This document shows positions 1 to 10,600 of a stretch of 64,000 nucleotides of DNA, one piece after another. The DNA comes from Sternotherus odoratus (Eukaryota > Chordata > Testudines > Kinosternidae). The translations under genes were made by a program, and so were the position numbers. How positions within the stretch are numbered: position 1 is the stretch's first letter; each line of letters opens with the position of its first letter. Location: positions 9,795,845 to 9,859,844 of the forward strand of contig JAVMKO010000022.1 in the NCBI GenBank assembly GCA_032164245.1, in the 5' to 3' direction. A model generated the notes under the pieces. The model made no database searches. It was not told the DNA's origin and saw only the letters and a list, made by a program, of their open reading frames with translations.

Positions 1-1578
1 CCGTGCACGCCCTTGGATGCTGAGTGGCTCAGACGTGGGCTGTGTTCTCCAAGGGGTTCTGCTGTGCAGGTTATTAAAAATATTTTAGTGCCACACTTAC
101 AGTCCACCAGCTAACACATGCCAACCTGCCTGGTTAGGGACAAGCTCCCTGTTTTTCTGAGTATAGACTTGAACTAAGCTGTCCTACACCCCAGGAATAG
201 GCCTTAACCAACAGGCTAGACTGAGGCAAGGTGGGGATAGAAGGTTGGGGGTTCCCTGGGGAGGGGAGACCAAGGGAGTGTTGGGGTATTTCCGGGGGGC
301 AGTACCCCAGGTAAAAGGACACCGGAGCATGGGGGCCAGCGGACGGCGAGACACCAGCCAGCGGACGGCGAGACATCAGCCTGCAGAGGGATGCTCCGGC
401 TGGAAAAGAGCTAATTACTGGACAACCAGCAGGAGGCGCCGCAGGGGTGAGTCATCGCGTTGCTACACCCACCTTTAATCTCTTTCAATGTGAAGTTTGC
501 ATTCATGCAGCTTAGAGCACAGCTGTCTGACCACGGTACAGAGTAGATCTGCCATGTGCAAACTGCAGTCTGCCAGGATTTCAAGCTCTGCTTTGTTTCC
601 AACAACCTATTTAGGGCCTCTAATCCGTCTTCCTCCTCATCTCATTTGTTTTTTACACTCCAAGACATGCTGTTCTTAAAGCTGTGTTCTCCCTTGGTGT
701 TCACTCATGATTTTCCCACCTTTCTCTTTGTTCCTTCACTATTTTTTTGAGTGTATGTATGTTGGGGGGGGGGGGGAGTGGGTCCTTCTCTCACTTCCAC
801 GGGATTCCCACAGCACTCTGTCTTGGACCCATTTCTCTTTTCTCTCTGCAAAATGCGTAACAAAACTTAAACGGCGAATGGCCTGCATTGTGAACAATAC
901 CATAAGTTTTGGCAAAGCTACCTGTGCTGAGTCTGTATCTGTTGTATTCCATGCAAAACCTATATTAACACAGGGCTGAGAGGAAGGAGCCAACTGAGTG
1001 ATCACCCTTAACCGCAGCTCCTTGCCTGTATGTATTATATTTTGTTTGACAAACATAGGCTATATCTAATACTGATGGGAATTTCTTGTGCAGACTCAAG
1101 TAGTCTGGCATGCCTAATTAGGAAAACAGATGATGTATATAATAGGCCACATATTTTTATGTGCAAAAATCCTTGTCCATGTCAAGGACAGAGATGTTTT
1201 CCCAATATACTCATTAGTGCTGTTTGTAGCTTTCCGTGTGTCTCCCTGAATCAGCGTGTCTCTTCTGTCTGGCATGTGGACATGGTGAATTTCGGATGGT
1301 GTGTTATAAGTGCCTGGCACCAGAGGAAGCATCACAAATACCTACCTCCCTGTGACAGGTAGGAGGAGTCTCTGCTGGTGAAGTTGACAAAGTGATGTAA
1401 TTAAACACTTAATATGGACAATACAATAATAATATGGACAGTACTAATTACAATCTCAAATGGTTGACTCTTTCCCCCTTTTTGGGAGGAATTGTAAACA
1501 AATGTTGACTTAATCTTTGCAATTCACCTTTGACTGAAATGTGCATTATATTCATGATGCCGTTCTCTTTTCCTGCAG
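1..1578. other. Non-coding DNA upstream of the sushi exon
   Basis: I find no exon here with a convincing frame plus splice borders. The segment is probably an intron of the plus-strand complement-regulator gene that continues beyond the left edge of the window. It holds a short G homopolymer near 763-776 and a two-copy 22-bp repeat (listed separately). The open frames present are short and resemble no family I know. The sequence around 230-470 has the look of a dispersed repeat, but I cannot name its family. Confidence 0.4.
338..381 (+). repeat. Two tandem copies of a 22-bp unit
   Basis: Units at 338-359 and 360-381 begin AGCGGACGGCGAGACA and differ at one base (CACC versus CATC). The unit is more GC- and CpG-rich than its surroundings, which suggests it came in with a dispersed repeat. 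Confidence 0.75.
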
Positions 1579-1775
1579 AGATTACTTGTTCTCCTCCGCC
1601 TAATATTGACAACAGGACACATGATAGCAGCAACGTGGAAATCTTTCACTATAACTCATCAGTAACTTACAAATGTGACCATAATATTTCTCACTTAGCG
1701 GAGAGGCCTCCATTCACTGTACAACTGAAGATAACATCCATGGAGTCTGGAATGGGTCTGCCCCGGAATGCAAAG
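1579..1775 (+). CDS. Sushi (CCP) exon of a complement-regulator (RCA) gene, with a frameshift
   Basis: This exon encodes one complement control protein module, the unit from which CD46, CD55, CR1, C4BP and factor H are built; such proteins bind C3b/C4b at the cell surface or in plasma. The acceptor is a pyrimidine tract ending in TCCTGCAG. The reading opens [10 protein letters not shown] and has the expected Cys, F-x-Y, V-x-Y-x-C, then G-E-A-S-I-H-C, G-V-W-N-G and P-E-C-K, closing at AAAG/GTGACT. The four Cys and the Trp of the fold are present. Potential N-glycosylation sites include NRT, NSS and NGS. The exon is 197 nt, but a phase 1-1 sushi exon must be a multiple of 3. The frame changes between the second Cys (about 1677) and the LSGEAS segment (about 1699). 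This is either a real loss of function or a sequencing error. The family is secure; the orthologue is not, because the rest of the gene lies to the left. Confidence 0.72.
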
Positions 1776-3060
1776 GTGACTGTTTTTATCTTCCTCTTGT
1801 TCTACTTTCTCCCACCAGAAAAAAACACACAATATTTTGATTGCTAGGCAAACCCATAGACATGAGGAAACTGAGTTTGGCCTTAATCATCTAAAGATAT
1901 AACTTGTGGGAAACCTGGTTGCTGTTGGAAATGTAATCCTTAAAAATGTCTGTTGCTTTACATACACAAAAGGACGAAAAATTAAGATCTTGTGGGTAAC
2001 CTTAATTCTGCCTCTGTGCATCTGAAGAATTGGGGGGTTTTACCCACAAAAGCTTATGCCCAAATAAATCTGTTCATCTTTAAGGTGCCACCGGACTCCT
2101 TGTTTTTCTTAATTCTATAATTTCCTAACCTTCTGAGTGGTTTAGGTTTGACTCCTGGGCTTAAGGTACTGGAGCATAGACCTCTATCGAGTTAAAGAAC
2201 TAACTTTAGCAGCGGGAGTAAATTGTTATATGGACTAGAGGAGGATGCATGACACACTAAAACAATGGATTATAAATGCACAAATAGCCTCATTGTACAC
2301 ACCGCGTAGCCGGGTATTTATATTTGGCAAATTCTTTCGGTTAGGCTAAGTGGATGAGACATGGGTCTCCCATTTAGAGATCTGGGTTGTCTTCCTAGCT
2401 TGTGTAACTTCCATTCAGGGAGGATGGGTTGCTCAGTGATAACTTGGGTTTTGAAGGGCACAGGATTGTTAATGCCAGTCAATAGAAATATTGAGAGTTG
2501 AACTCATCTCCTGGTTCCCAACATGGTGCAGCTTCTTCTAGGCCAAAGGCTACGTTGATGTGAAGGATGGAAATGCACAGGTCTGAGTCGCACGTGGCAA
2601 CACCTTGCAGAGAATGCTCAGTGAGAACAGCATGTTTAGGGGGTTTTAGAAGTCACTCTAGGAAGTTTTGATGAGTAAAACTAAAGGGAAATGACAGATG
2701 TTGGCAGTTTGTAACTCATGGCGGAAGCAAGAGGCACCACATTGAGCCTTTCACATCCCTGCTGCAAACCACCGAAATGTTAGAGCTCTTAAAAGAGGGA
2801 GAGAGAGAACTTTTGTAAAGGGACGTGGTTGGCAGCTCAATGTAGGGGTTGCTCTGGGCTTCCCCTAGAATATCTGAATGGGAGCCCAGCTGACAGTACG
2901 TGGGCTCTCACTGTGATGTGTAGGTGGGTTAAGTATGTCTTGTCTAAAGATGCAGATTCCTAAACATTAGTTTGACAAACTCCTGACTCTGAGTGGCCAG
3001 CTGGAGATGGGAGACTGATACAATGTTCTTAACTGTTTTTTCCTCTTCTTTTTGCCTTAG
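1776..3060 (+). other. Intron between the sushi and STP exons
   Basis: The intron is bounded by GTGACT at 1776 and by the pyrimidine-rich TTTTGCCTTAG ending at 3060. Apart from the dispersed repeat tail at 2040-2112 I see no further sushi module on either strand. Confidence 0.5.
2040..2112 (+). repeat. Dispersed amniote repeat tail (AAGCTTATGC type)
   Basis: It carries the blocks AAAGCTTATGC, AATAAATCTGTT, AAGGTGCCAC and GGACTCCTTGTTTTTCTT in order. The same order of blocks occurs at 30329-30415. I recognise this as a very common reptile interspersed repeat end but cannot name the family with certainty. Confidence 0.6.
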
Positions 3061-3129
3061 TCATGATTACCCAGGACAAACCCACAACCGTCCCTCCCAC
3101 CGGAGCAGAAGTAGCTGCTACTTCCTCAG
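3061..3129 (+). CDS. Ser/Thr/Pro-rich (STP-like) exon of the RCA gene
   Basis: This 69-nt exon has a strong acceptor (TTTTTGCCTTAG) and the donor TCAG/GTAAAT. Read in phase 1 it gives V-M-I-T-Q-D-K-P-T-T-V-P-P-T-G-A-E-V-A-A-T-S-S, which is rich in Thr, Ser and Pro. Phase and length multiple match what is needed after a phase 1-1 sushi exon. In CD46 and CD55, short symmetric STP exons follow the last sushi module and form an O-glycosylated stalk before the membrane anchor. The position 1.3 kb downstream of the sushi exon therefore makes a CD46/CD55-like stalk the best reading. No certain transmembrane or GPI-signal exon was found after it; a weak candidate at 3676 is discussed in the findings. 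Confidence 0.6.
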
Positions 3130-3333
3130 GTAAATTGGAAGAACTTGGATTTGCTAAAAGTCTAGAATTTTGGGTTCAAATTTTGACTGGAATAAAAATG
3201 AAATGCACAGTGTCACGGTCATTTTAATTTCTATAAATCTGCTATTCACAGATTCAAATATGATGATGCTCACTTAGTGCTTGCCTAAAAACTTGATACA
3301 GAATGTTTTGTTCATCTGAATTGTTCAGTTGTG

Positions 3334-3484
3334 GTGTGGATGTCTGGGCTCGAGCTGGGGTCGTAGGACCCTGCAAGGGTCGCAGGCCTGAGCCCAAATA
3401 TCTGCATCACCATTAAACAGCCCCTTAGCCCGAGAAAGCAGGCATGGGCCAGCTGCAGGTGTATAGTTGCAATTTAGACATACC
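3334..3484. repeat. Interspersed repeat, copy 1 (GTGTGGATGTCTGGGCTC type)
   Basis: It shares an 18-base exact start with the copy at 4199 and ends in a TTTAGACATACC-like terminus, the mark of a MITE-like family with related copies near 46.8, 57.9 and 63.2 kb in this window. Non-coding. Confidence 0.6.
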
Positions 3485-4198
3485 CGAACGCTAACCTATG
3501 ACGACACTCTAGGGTGGGTATTATGATACCCCATCTAGACAGCCCACCTGTAATGATTCTGTGCTTACTCGGTGTTTTGGCAAACACCTGGCTGGCCAGT
3601 GCAGGCTTGGAAAATAAGATGAGAGCTTAGAAGCATGTGTAAGAGAATAGTTAATATCCCTTGGTTCTATTGTAGAAAGCCATTCAACTGAGAATCGTTC
3701 ATCCATTTTTGCAATGGTTTTCCTGCCTGCATTACAAGATACGTATGGATGCAATCCCTTGAAAAATCTGCTTTTCTTCTTTGTGAGGTTGTCGGGGGAG
3801 GGGGCGGTCAGATGATAGTTTCCAGTAGCTAATGATCTTTCATTTTATAATGTGGTGTTTTATGTGACTTCATTCATATCCGCTATAATCTAGGGTACTA
3901 AGTGTGGCTTCATATGCATGGATTGTGGATAAGTTCCTGTAGGTTACTGACATGAATATGGTTTCATAGTTTAGCTCACTTTTGGGCTTGGCATTGATAC
4001 ATGCATCGCCGTCGCCATTGACCTCACCGGCATTGGCAAGTAACCTAATACTGAAAAAATAATGTCATGCTAAAGCTATGACTGTGTTTTGAGGTCCACA
4101 GTACAGGCTATTTTAGTATTGCACTTCCTCTATGTCATGTTCTCCACCCCACCCGCTTAATGCCTAAATGTCCTTGGATTTAGGATTCTTGAATTTCT

Positions 4199-4345
4199 GT
4201 GTGGATGTCTGGGCTCAGACTGTGGCCCTGCGGAGGCAGAAGGTCCTAGAGCTCGGGCAGCCCGAGCCCCCCCAAGGCTGAGTCAGCTGACTTGGACCAG
4301 CCATGGCCACGCTAGAAGCCCTTGACCACGTGTAGACGTACGTAC
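4199..4345. repeat. Interspersed repeat, copy 2 (GTGTGGATGTCTGGGCTC type)
   Basis: It has the same first 18 bases as copy 1 and a matching TGTAGACGTACGTACC end. Both copies contain CGAGCTG/GAGCTCGGGC-like GC-rich middles. The rest of 3485-5310 shows no gene that I can support. Confidence 0.6.
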
Positions 4346-5310
4346 CCTCTAAGCCTTGGACTCCTAGGTTCAGCCCCCGCATCTTTTCAAATCAAGCTTT
4401 TGTGCCAGTGTTGAGAGCAGAGGACAGGTTTGAAGTGCTCCCAGTAGCCTTCCATAGTCCACTATTAAGAAGGAAGGAGAAAATCGTATGTTGTTGTTTG
4501 GGTGAAAAATAAATATATAAAACCAGAGAGATGATAAGCAAATACAAGATTTCATCTATAAGGAGGCAGCATTGCATATGCTAGTTCCTCAAATGGATTA
4601 TATGGCACTGAGTGTGTAGTTACAGTATGTGGTGCTTTGAACTAAAATAATAGCTTAATTGCGGTTAGTATCTATCATAAAGAAGCTCATGTGGACTTCA
4701 TAAGGACTATATGGTATTTCACACGGTCCATTGTTAAATAAGAATATTCAGTGTGACCAGACACTGAAGAAACTAAATGTTGTCTATGTAAATCTACGCA
4801 GGTGTCCGTTCCCACCTAGTTGTCTGTTAGTTAGCTTATCCCTTGCAGTTACTACCTCTTCTGACAAATTAACCCTAGTCCTAGCCCTGTGACATCCTTA
4901 ATGCACATTTTTCCCCTGCTTTTTCTAAGATTTTGCTACTAAGAGAAAATGCCACAACTTCTGCTTTAACCTGAAATGAGTTTAAAATGTTTGTTCTAAG
5001 CAGTTACATGTAGCTTGCAGCTGGAAAGAGCTTTTAACCAGGGCTCACGCTCAGGAACATGGTTTCCAAAGGGTGACTGAGCTATAAAAGAGGAACAAAA
5101 ACATCCCAAGTTCTCTCTTCTTGTCCATCTCTCTTTCACCTAAGTAGCCAAAAGAAAACAGCCATTGTGCCTCGGGAGCAGATCCTGCCTTGTAATTTGG
5201 TCAGTGATGCTACTGAAAATCAGTGGTAAGAATTTCATCTTGAAGCATGCCCAGTTCAAGTTGAGAACTAGGAAGCATTTTGATTGTCTTGTACCCATTT
5301 CTGACTCTAG

Positions 5311-7607
5311 CGTGTACTTTTTTAAAAAAATCTCTTTGTAATAAAATAAACTTGTTTTGTTCTTTAATCACAATTTATCCAGCGTGGCGAATGGCGTGGG
5401 GAACTCGTTACGGTGCTGTAGCTCGATGCCCGCACAGTGGCAACGGATCGACTATATCTGGACAGCATGGAATGGATGTTTCTGTGGGGAAGACCGCGCA
5501 TGTAGCAATCAAGGCTGCCAGAAGCCAGAGCGTGGCTGGTGTTTACTAACAGGCCACCAGGATCCGAATTGCTGGGCCACGGCTGTGGCGATATGCAGAC
5601 ATTCATGGTGTGACCCGTGAGTCATTTGGCCATTTGTGAGTGGCCCTGCTCAGGAGCCACAGCGGCAAGATATTGCGAGACACACTCCCTAAATTCCAGG
5701 TTGGTTACAATTCTTTCACCCGTTCCTCCTGGGGGAATTCCGCACCCCTGTGTGCATGCAGAATTTCTGTCCCTCGCAAATTTTTCTACTTCCCCAAAGA
5801 AAAATTACTTTTTGAGAAGGAAATCACAAGAGTGGTCACGCCGCCTTCCCAGCAGTATGTTTTGGTGTCCAGGGCAGCCGGCAGAGAGGTAAATCATTGT
5901 GGGGTAGGGGACAGGACTAGGGAAGACTTGGCCGGTAGCTCCTACCATGTGTCCGTCTCAGCTGCTAGTCCAATTGTGGCAAACTTTTTGGCCCAAGGGC
6001 CCCACTGGGGTGCAAAACTGTATGGAGGGCCAAGTAGGGAAGGCTGCACCTCCCCCAAACAGCCTGGCCTCTGCCCCCTCCCACTTCTGGCACCCCTCAG
6101 AATCTGCAACCTATCCAGACCCCTCCCCCCCCTCCCTTATCCAGCCACCCTGCTCCCTGACACCCCCCCCCCCCTATACACACCTCTGTCCCCTGCCAGG
6201 ACACCCCCATGCCCTGTCCAAACCCCAGACTCCTTACCACGTCACTCAGAGCAGCACCTCCCTACAGGAGCACGCAACCCCAGAGCATTGCCCATGTGAC
6301 GACATAGCTCCAGGGAAGGAAAGGTCAGGTCAGGAGGGGAGGGGGGCCGGGGGACCAGGAGCCTGACAGGAGGGGGCTTCGGGCCACAGTTTGCCCACCT
6401 CTGTGCTAGTCCCATCTGGGCTGGAGAGGACAGGACTTCCTCTTCCCCCGCACAACATTCCCCCCCCCCCCCCCCCCCGGATTTCTCCCCCAGTTGTAGG
6501 AAGTGCTGCGTGCACATCCTCCCCCCCCCCCCCCCCGAACTTCCATCATTCTTTAGGGGGACTTGCTCCCCATGTCCAACCCCTAGCCCCCCTCATACCC
6601 AGACCCTCCTGCACTCAGAACCCCCTGATACGCTCCACTTCTGAGTTGTATTACTGTTGCACCCAGAACTCACCACAAGCCTCTCTCTTGCCCCACCCAG
6701 AACCCTCTCAACCCACACCTGGCAATCAGGGTAAGGCACAGCCTCACGGCCGAGTACTGGGGGGGAAGTGCACAGCAATCTCCCACCTCTGTGAAGCTGG
6801 TGGTTCGTGCTCCCCAATGCCATGCCGGAGCTTCCGCATTTATTTGACCAATGAATTTTGCAGATTTAAACTTGGGAGTAATTTGTTCTATGCCTTTCGT
6901 TCTCCTCATTTCGGATACTAGCATTCCAGGTACCAGAAGGTACCTTTGTCATTTGTACCAGGGCAAAAGAGAAATGTTTTTGGATTTTTGACATGCTCCC
7001 TATTGGTTTACAACACAGTCCAAGTGGAACTATCGCGACATGTACATGACCTCCAAGACCGAGCGATCCCAGGGCTGCCACAATTCACCTCCCGGAACCA
7101 GGGGGTTACTAAAGGACTTGGTGGCTAGTCATAAATCTCTGCATGGACTGTCTGCCACTGGTCAGGGGAAGGAACTGTGCATTTGGACGTAAACATAGCA
7201 TTGTAAAATAACAGAAGACATGTCTGTTTACATACAAAGTCTGTAGCAATGTGAACTCTGCGGAAAAGGAGCAGGTCTGAGTCAAGACAAAGAACATCTG
7301 GGATAGATGCAGAAGGCACCCTTTCATCCTTTGGGTCTTCAGCCAGGAGGTTAAAATTCTGTACTTTGTTGTTAATTTTATTCTCATTTTCTGTAATCTC
7401 AGCCTCTGTGCTTAAGCTAAGCATTGGTTGTGAGTTCAATGTTAAAAGCCAGTACTATGTACTGATTGTTTGGGTTCTTTCCACAGGCTCTTTGTGCAAG
7501 TGGGGGGTAATACAATTATGTGACTGTGGTGGGGTTGGAGTAATAAAATAATGTGTCAGAGGCTTGGTTAGCGCTTGTCTGAGGCCTCTGCTCCCCCCTT
7601 TGTGTGT
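5311..7607 (+). repeat. Composite repeat element, copy A
   Basis: This copy is homologous, in the opposite orientation, to copies B (15880-17675) and C (22097-23124). Landmarks in order are: an A/T-rich start with AATAAACTTGTTTTGTTC (5347 on); a roughly 210-bp block ending GTGACCCGTGAGTCA; a nested MITE whose end is GGGGGAATTCCGCACC (5731); the phrase GGATACTAGCATTCCAGGTACC (about 6913); a CAACACAG pseudo-acceptor (about 7017); and an AATAAA-bearing tail ending in a TGAGGCCTCTGC block. Short frames are open over some blocks but are not conserved in frame between copies, so I treat it as a repeat rather than a gene. It contains its own later hAT insertion and runs directly into the minisatellite. 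Confidence 0.75.
5971..6403. mobile_element. Complete non-autonomous hAT element with 8-bp target duplication
   Basis: The 433-bp element is flanked by exact 8-bp duplications TGCTAGTC at 5963-5970 and 6404-6411. Its ends, CAATTGTGGCAAACTTTTTG and the reverse complement of GGCCACAGTTTGCCCACCTCTG, form imperfect terminal inverted repeats of the CAGNGGTGGGCAAAC type known for hAT elements. Copies B and C carry a single TGCTAGTC at the matching place with no insert, so they are natural empty sites. No transposase reading frame is present. Confidence 0.9.
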
Positions 7608-7609
7608 CT

Positions 7610-10600
7610 GGGCTGTATAAAGAGAAGACAGTTTTTGTTAGACACTATAGAGAAGACTCCTAGTGTGTGTCTTCTCTGTAAGGAGAAGACAGTTTTAGTT
7701 ACTTATTTTAGTTACTTAGACAGACACTATAGAGAGAAGACTCCTGGTGTGTTCTCTGTAAGTAGAAGACACGTTTAGTTACTTAGACACTATACAGAGT
7801 GTCTTCTCTGTAAGGAGTTTAGTTACTTAGACACTATAGAGAAGGGAAGAGACCGGGTTGAGCGGGTCAGTTGGGGGGGGGGGGGGGGGAAGAGACCTGG
7901 CTGGGTGGTTGATGTGTAGTGTTTATGTGTAGTGAACAGGTGTTCATGTGTAGTGTATCAATGTGTTATTAAATAATAACTGAATAAAATAATATTAAAT
8001 AAATAATTAAAAACAACATCCATGTTTTGATTCTTTTTTATTTGGACCTCGAGTGTGTTGTCGGCCCCCGAACTGCTATTTGATAGTTAATGCGGCCCTC
8101 GGGCTGAAAAGTTTGGAGACCCCTGCTATAGAGAGAAGACACTATAGAGAGTGTCTTCTCTGTAAGGAGTTTAGTTACTTAGAGACACTATAAAGAGTGT
8201 CTATAGAGAGTGTCTTCTCTGTAAGGAGAAAGCAAAGAAAGACACTTAGTTAGTTTAAGACACTATAGAGGGGAGAGTGTGTTCTCTGTAAGGAGAAGAC
8301 AAAGAAACTTAGGGGAGAGTGTGTGAGTGTCTTCTCTGTAAGGAGAAGACAAAGAAAGACACTTAGTTTAAGACACTATAGAGGGGAGAGTGTGTGAGTG
8401 TCTTCTCTGTAAGGAGAAGACAAAGAAACTTAGACACTATAGAGGGGAGAGTGTGTGTGTCTTCTCTGTAAGGAGAAGACAAAGAAAGACACTTAGTTAG
8501 TTTAAGACACTATAGAGGGGAGAGTGTGAGTGTCTTCTCTGTAAGGAGAAGACAAAGAAAGACACTTAGTTAGTTTAAGACACTATAGAGGGGAGAGTGT
8601 GTGAGTGTCTTCTCTGTAAGGAGAAGACAAAGAAACTTAGACACTATAGAGGAAAGACACTTAGTTAGTTTAAGACACTATAGAGGGGGGAGTGGGAGTG
8701 TCTTCTCTGAAAGGAGAAGACAAAGAAACTTAGACACTATAGAGGGGAGAGTGTGTGAGTGTCTTCTCTGTAAGGAGAAGACAAAGAAACTTAGACACTA
8801 TAGAGGGGGGAGTGGGAGTGTCTTCTCTGTAAGGAGAAGACAAAGAAACTTAGACACTATAGAGGGGAGAGTGTGTGAGTGTCTTCTCTGTAAGGAGAAG
8901 ACAAAGAAAGACACTTAGTTAGTTTAAGACACTATAGAGGGGAGAGTGTGTGAGTGTCTTCTCTGTAAGGAGAAGACAAAGAAAGACACTTAGTTAGTTT
9001 AAGACACTATAGAGGGGGGAGTGTGAGTGTCTTCTCTGTAAGGAGAAGACAAAGAAACTTAGACACTATAGAGGAAAGACACTTAGTTAGTTTAAGACAC
9101 TATAGAGGGGTGAGTGTCTTCTCTGTAAGGAGAAGACAAAGAAACTTAGACACTATAGAGGGGAGAGTGTGTGAGTGTCTTCTCTGTAAGGAGAAGACAA
9201 AGAAACTTAGACACTATAGAGGGGGGAGTGTGTGAGTGTCTTCTCTGTAAGGAGAAGACAAAGAAACAGACACTATAGAGGAAAGACACTTAGTTAGTTT
9301 AAGACACTATAGAGGGGGGAGTGTGTGAGTGTCTTCTCTGTAAGGAGAAGACAAAGAAAGACACTTAGTTAGTTTAAGACACTATAGAGGGGGGAGTGTG
9401 TGAGTGTCTTCTCTGTAAGGAGAAGACAAAGAAAGACACTTAGTTAGTTTAAGACACTATAGAGGGGGGAGTGTGTGAGTGTCTTCTCTGTAAGGAGAAG
9501 ACAAAGAAAGACACTTAGTTAGTTTAAGACACTATAGAGGGGGGAGTGTGTGAGTGTCTTCTCTGTAAGGAGAAGACAAAGAAACTTAGACACTATAGAG
9601 GGGGGAGTGTGTGAGTGTCTTCTCTGTAAGGAGAAGACAAAGAAAGACACTTAGTTAGTTTAAGACACTATAGAGGGGGGAGAGTGTGAGTGTCTTCTCT
9701 GTAAGGAGAAGACAAAGAAACTTAGACACTATAGAGGGGGGGAGTGTGTGAGTGTCTTCTCTGTAAGGAGAAGACAAAGAAACAGACACTATAGAGGAAA
9801 GACACTTAGTTAGTTTAAGACACTATAGAGGGGGGAGTGTGTGAGTGTCTTCTCTGTAAGGAGAAGACAAAGAAACTTAGACACTATAGAGGGGGGAGTG
9901 TGTGAGTGTCTTCTCTGTAAGGAGAAGACAAAGAAACTTAGACACTATAGAGGGGAGAGTGTGTGAGTGTCTTCTCTGTAAGGAGAAGACAAAGAAACTT
10001 AGACACTATAGAGGGGGGAGTGTGTGAGTGTCTTCTCTGTAAGGAGAAGACAAAGAAAGACACTTAGTTAGTTTAAGACACTATAGAGGGGGGAGAGTGT
10101 GAGTGTCTTCTCTGTAAGGAGAAGACAAAGAAAGACACTTAGTTAGTTTAAGACACTATAGAGGGGAGAGTGTGTGAGTGTCTTCTCTGTAAGGAGAAGA
10201 CAAAGAAACTTAGACACTATAGAGGGGGGAGTGTGTGAGTGTCTTCTCTGTAAGGAGAAGACAAAGAAACTTAGACACTATAGAGGGGGGAGTGTGTGAG
10301 TGTCTTCTCTGTAAGGAGAAGACAAAGAAAGACACTTAGTTAGTTTAAGACACTATAGAGGGGGGAGTGTGTGAGTGTCTTCTCTGTAAGGAGAAGACAA
10401 AGAAAGACACTTAGTTAGTTTAAGACACTATAGAGGGGGGAGAGTGTGAGTGTCTTCTCTGTAAGGAGAAGACAAAGACACTATAGAGGAAAGACACTTA
10501 GTTAGTTTAAGACACTATAGAGGGGAGAGTGTGTGAGTGTCTTCTCTGTAAGGAGAAGACAAAGAAACTTAGACACTATAGAGGGGGGAGTGTGTGAGTG

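Noticed and set aside
5357..5620. Cys/Trp-rich frame in copy A that ends at a GTGAGT donor-like site
   Set aside because: The matching frames in B and C are shifted by indels and lose most Cys and Trp, so there is no sign of coding constraint.
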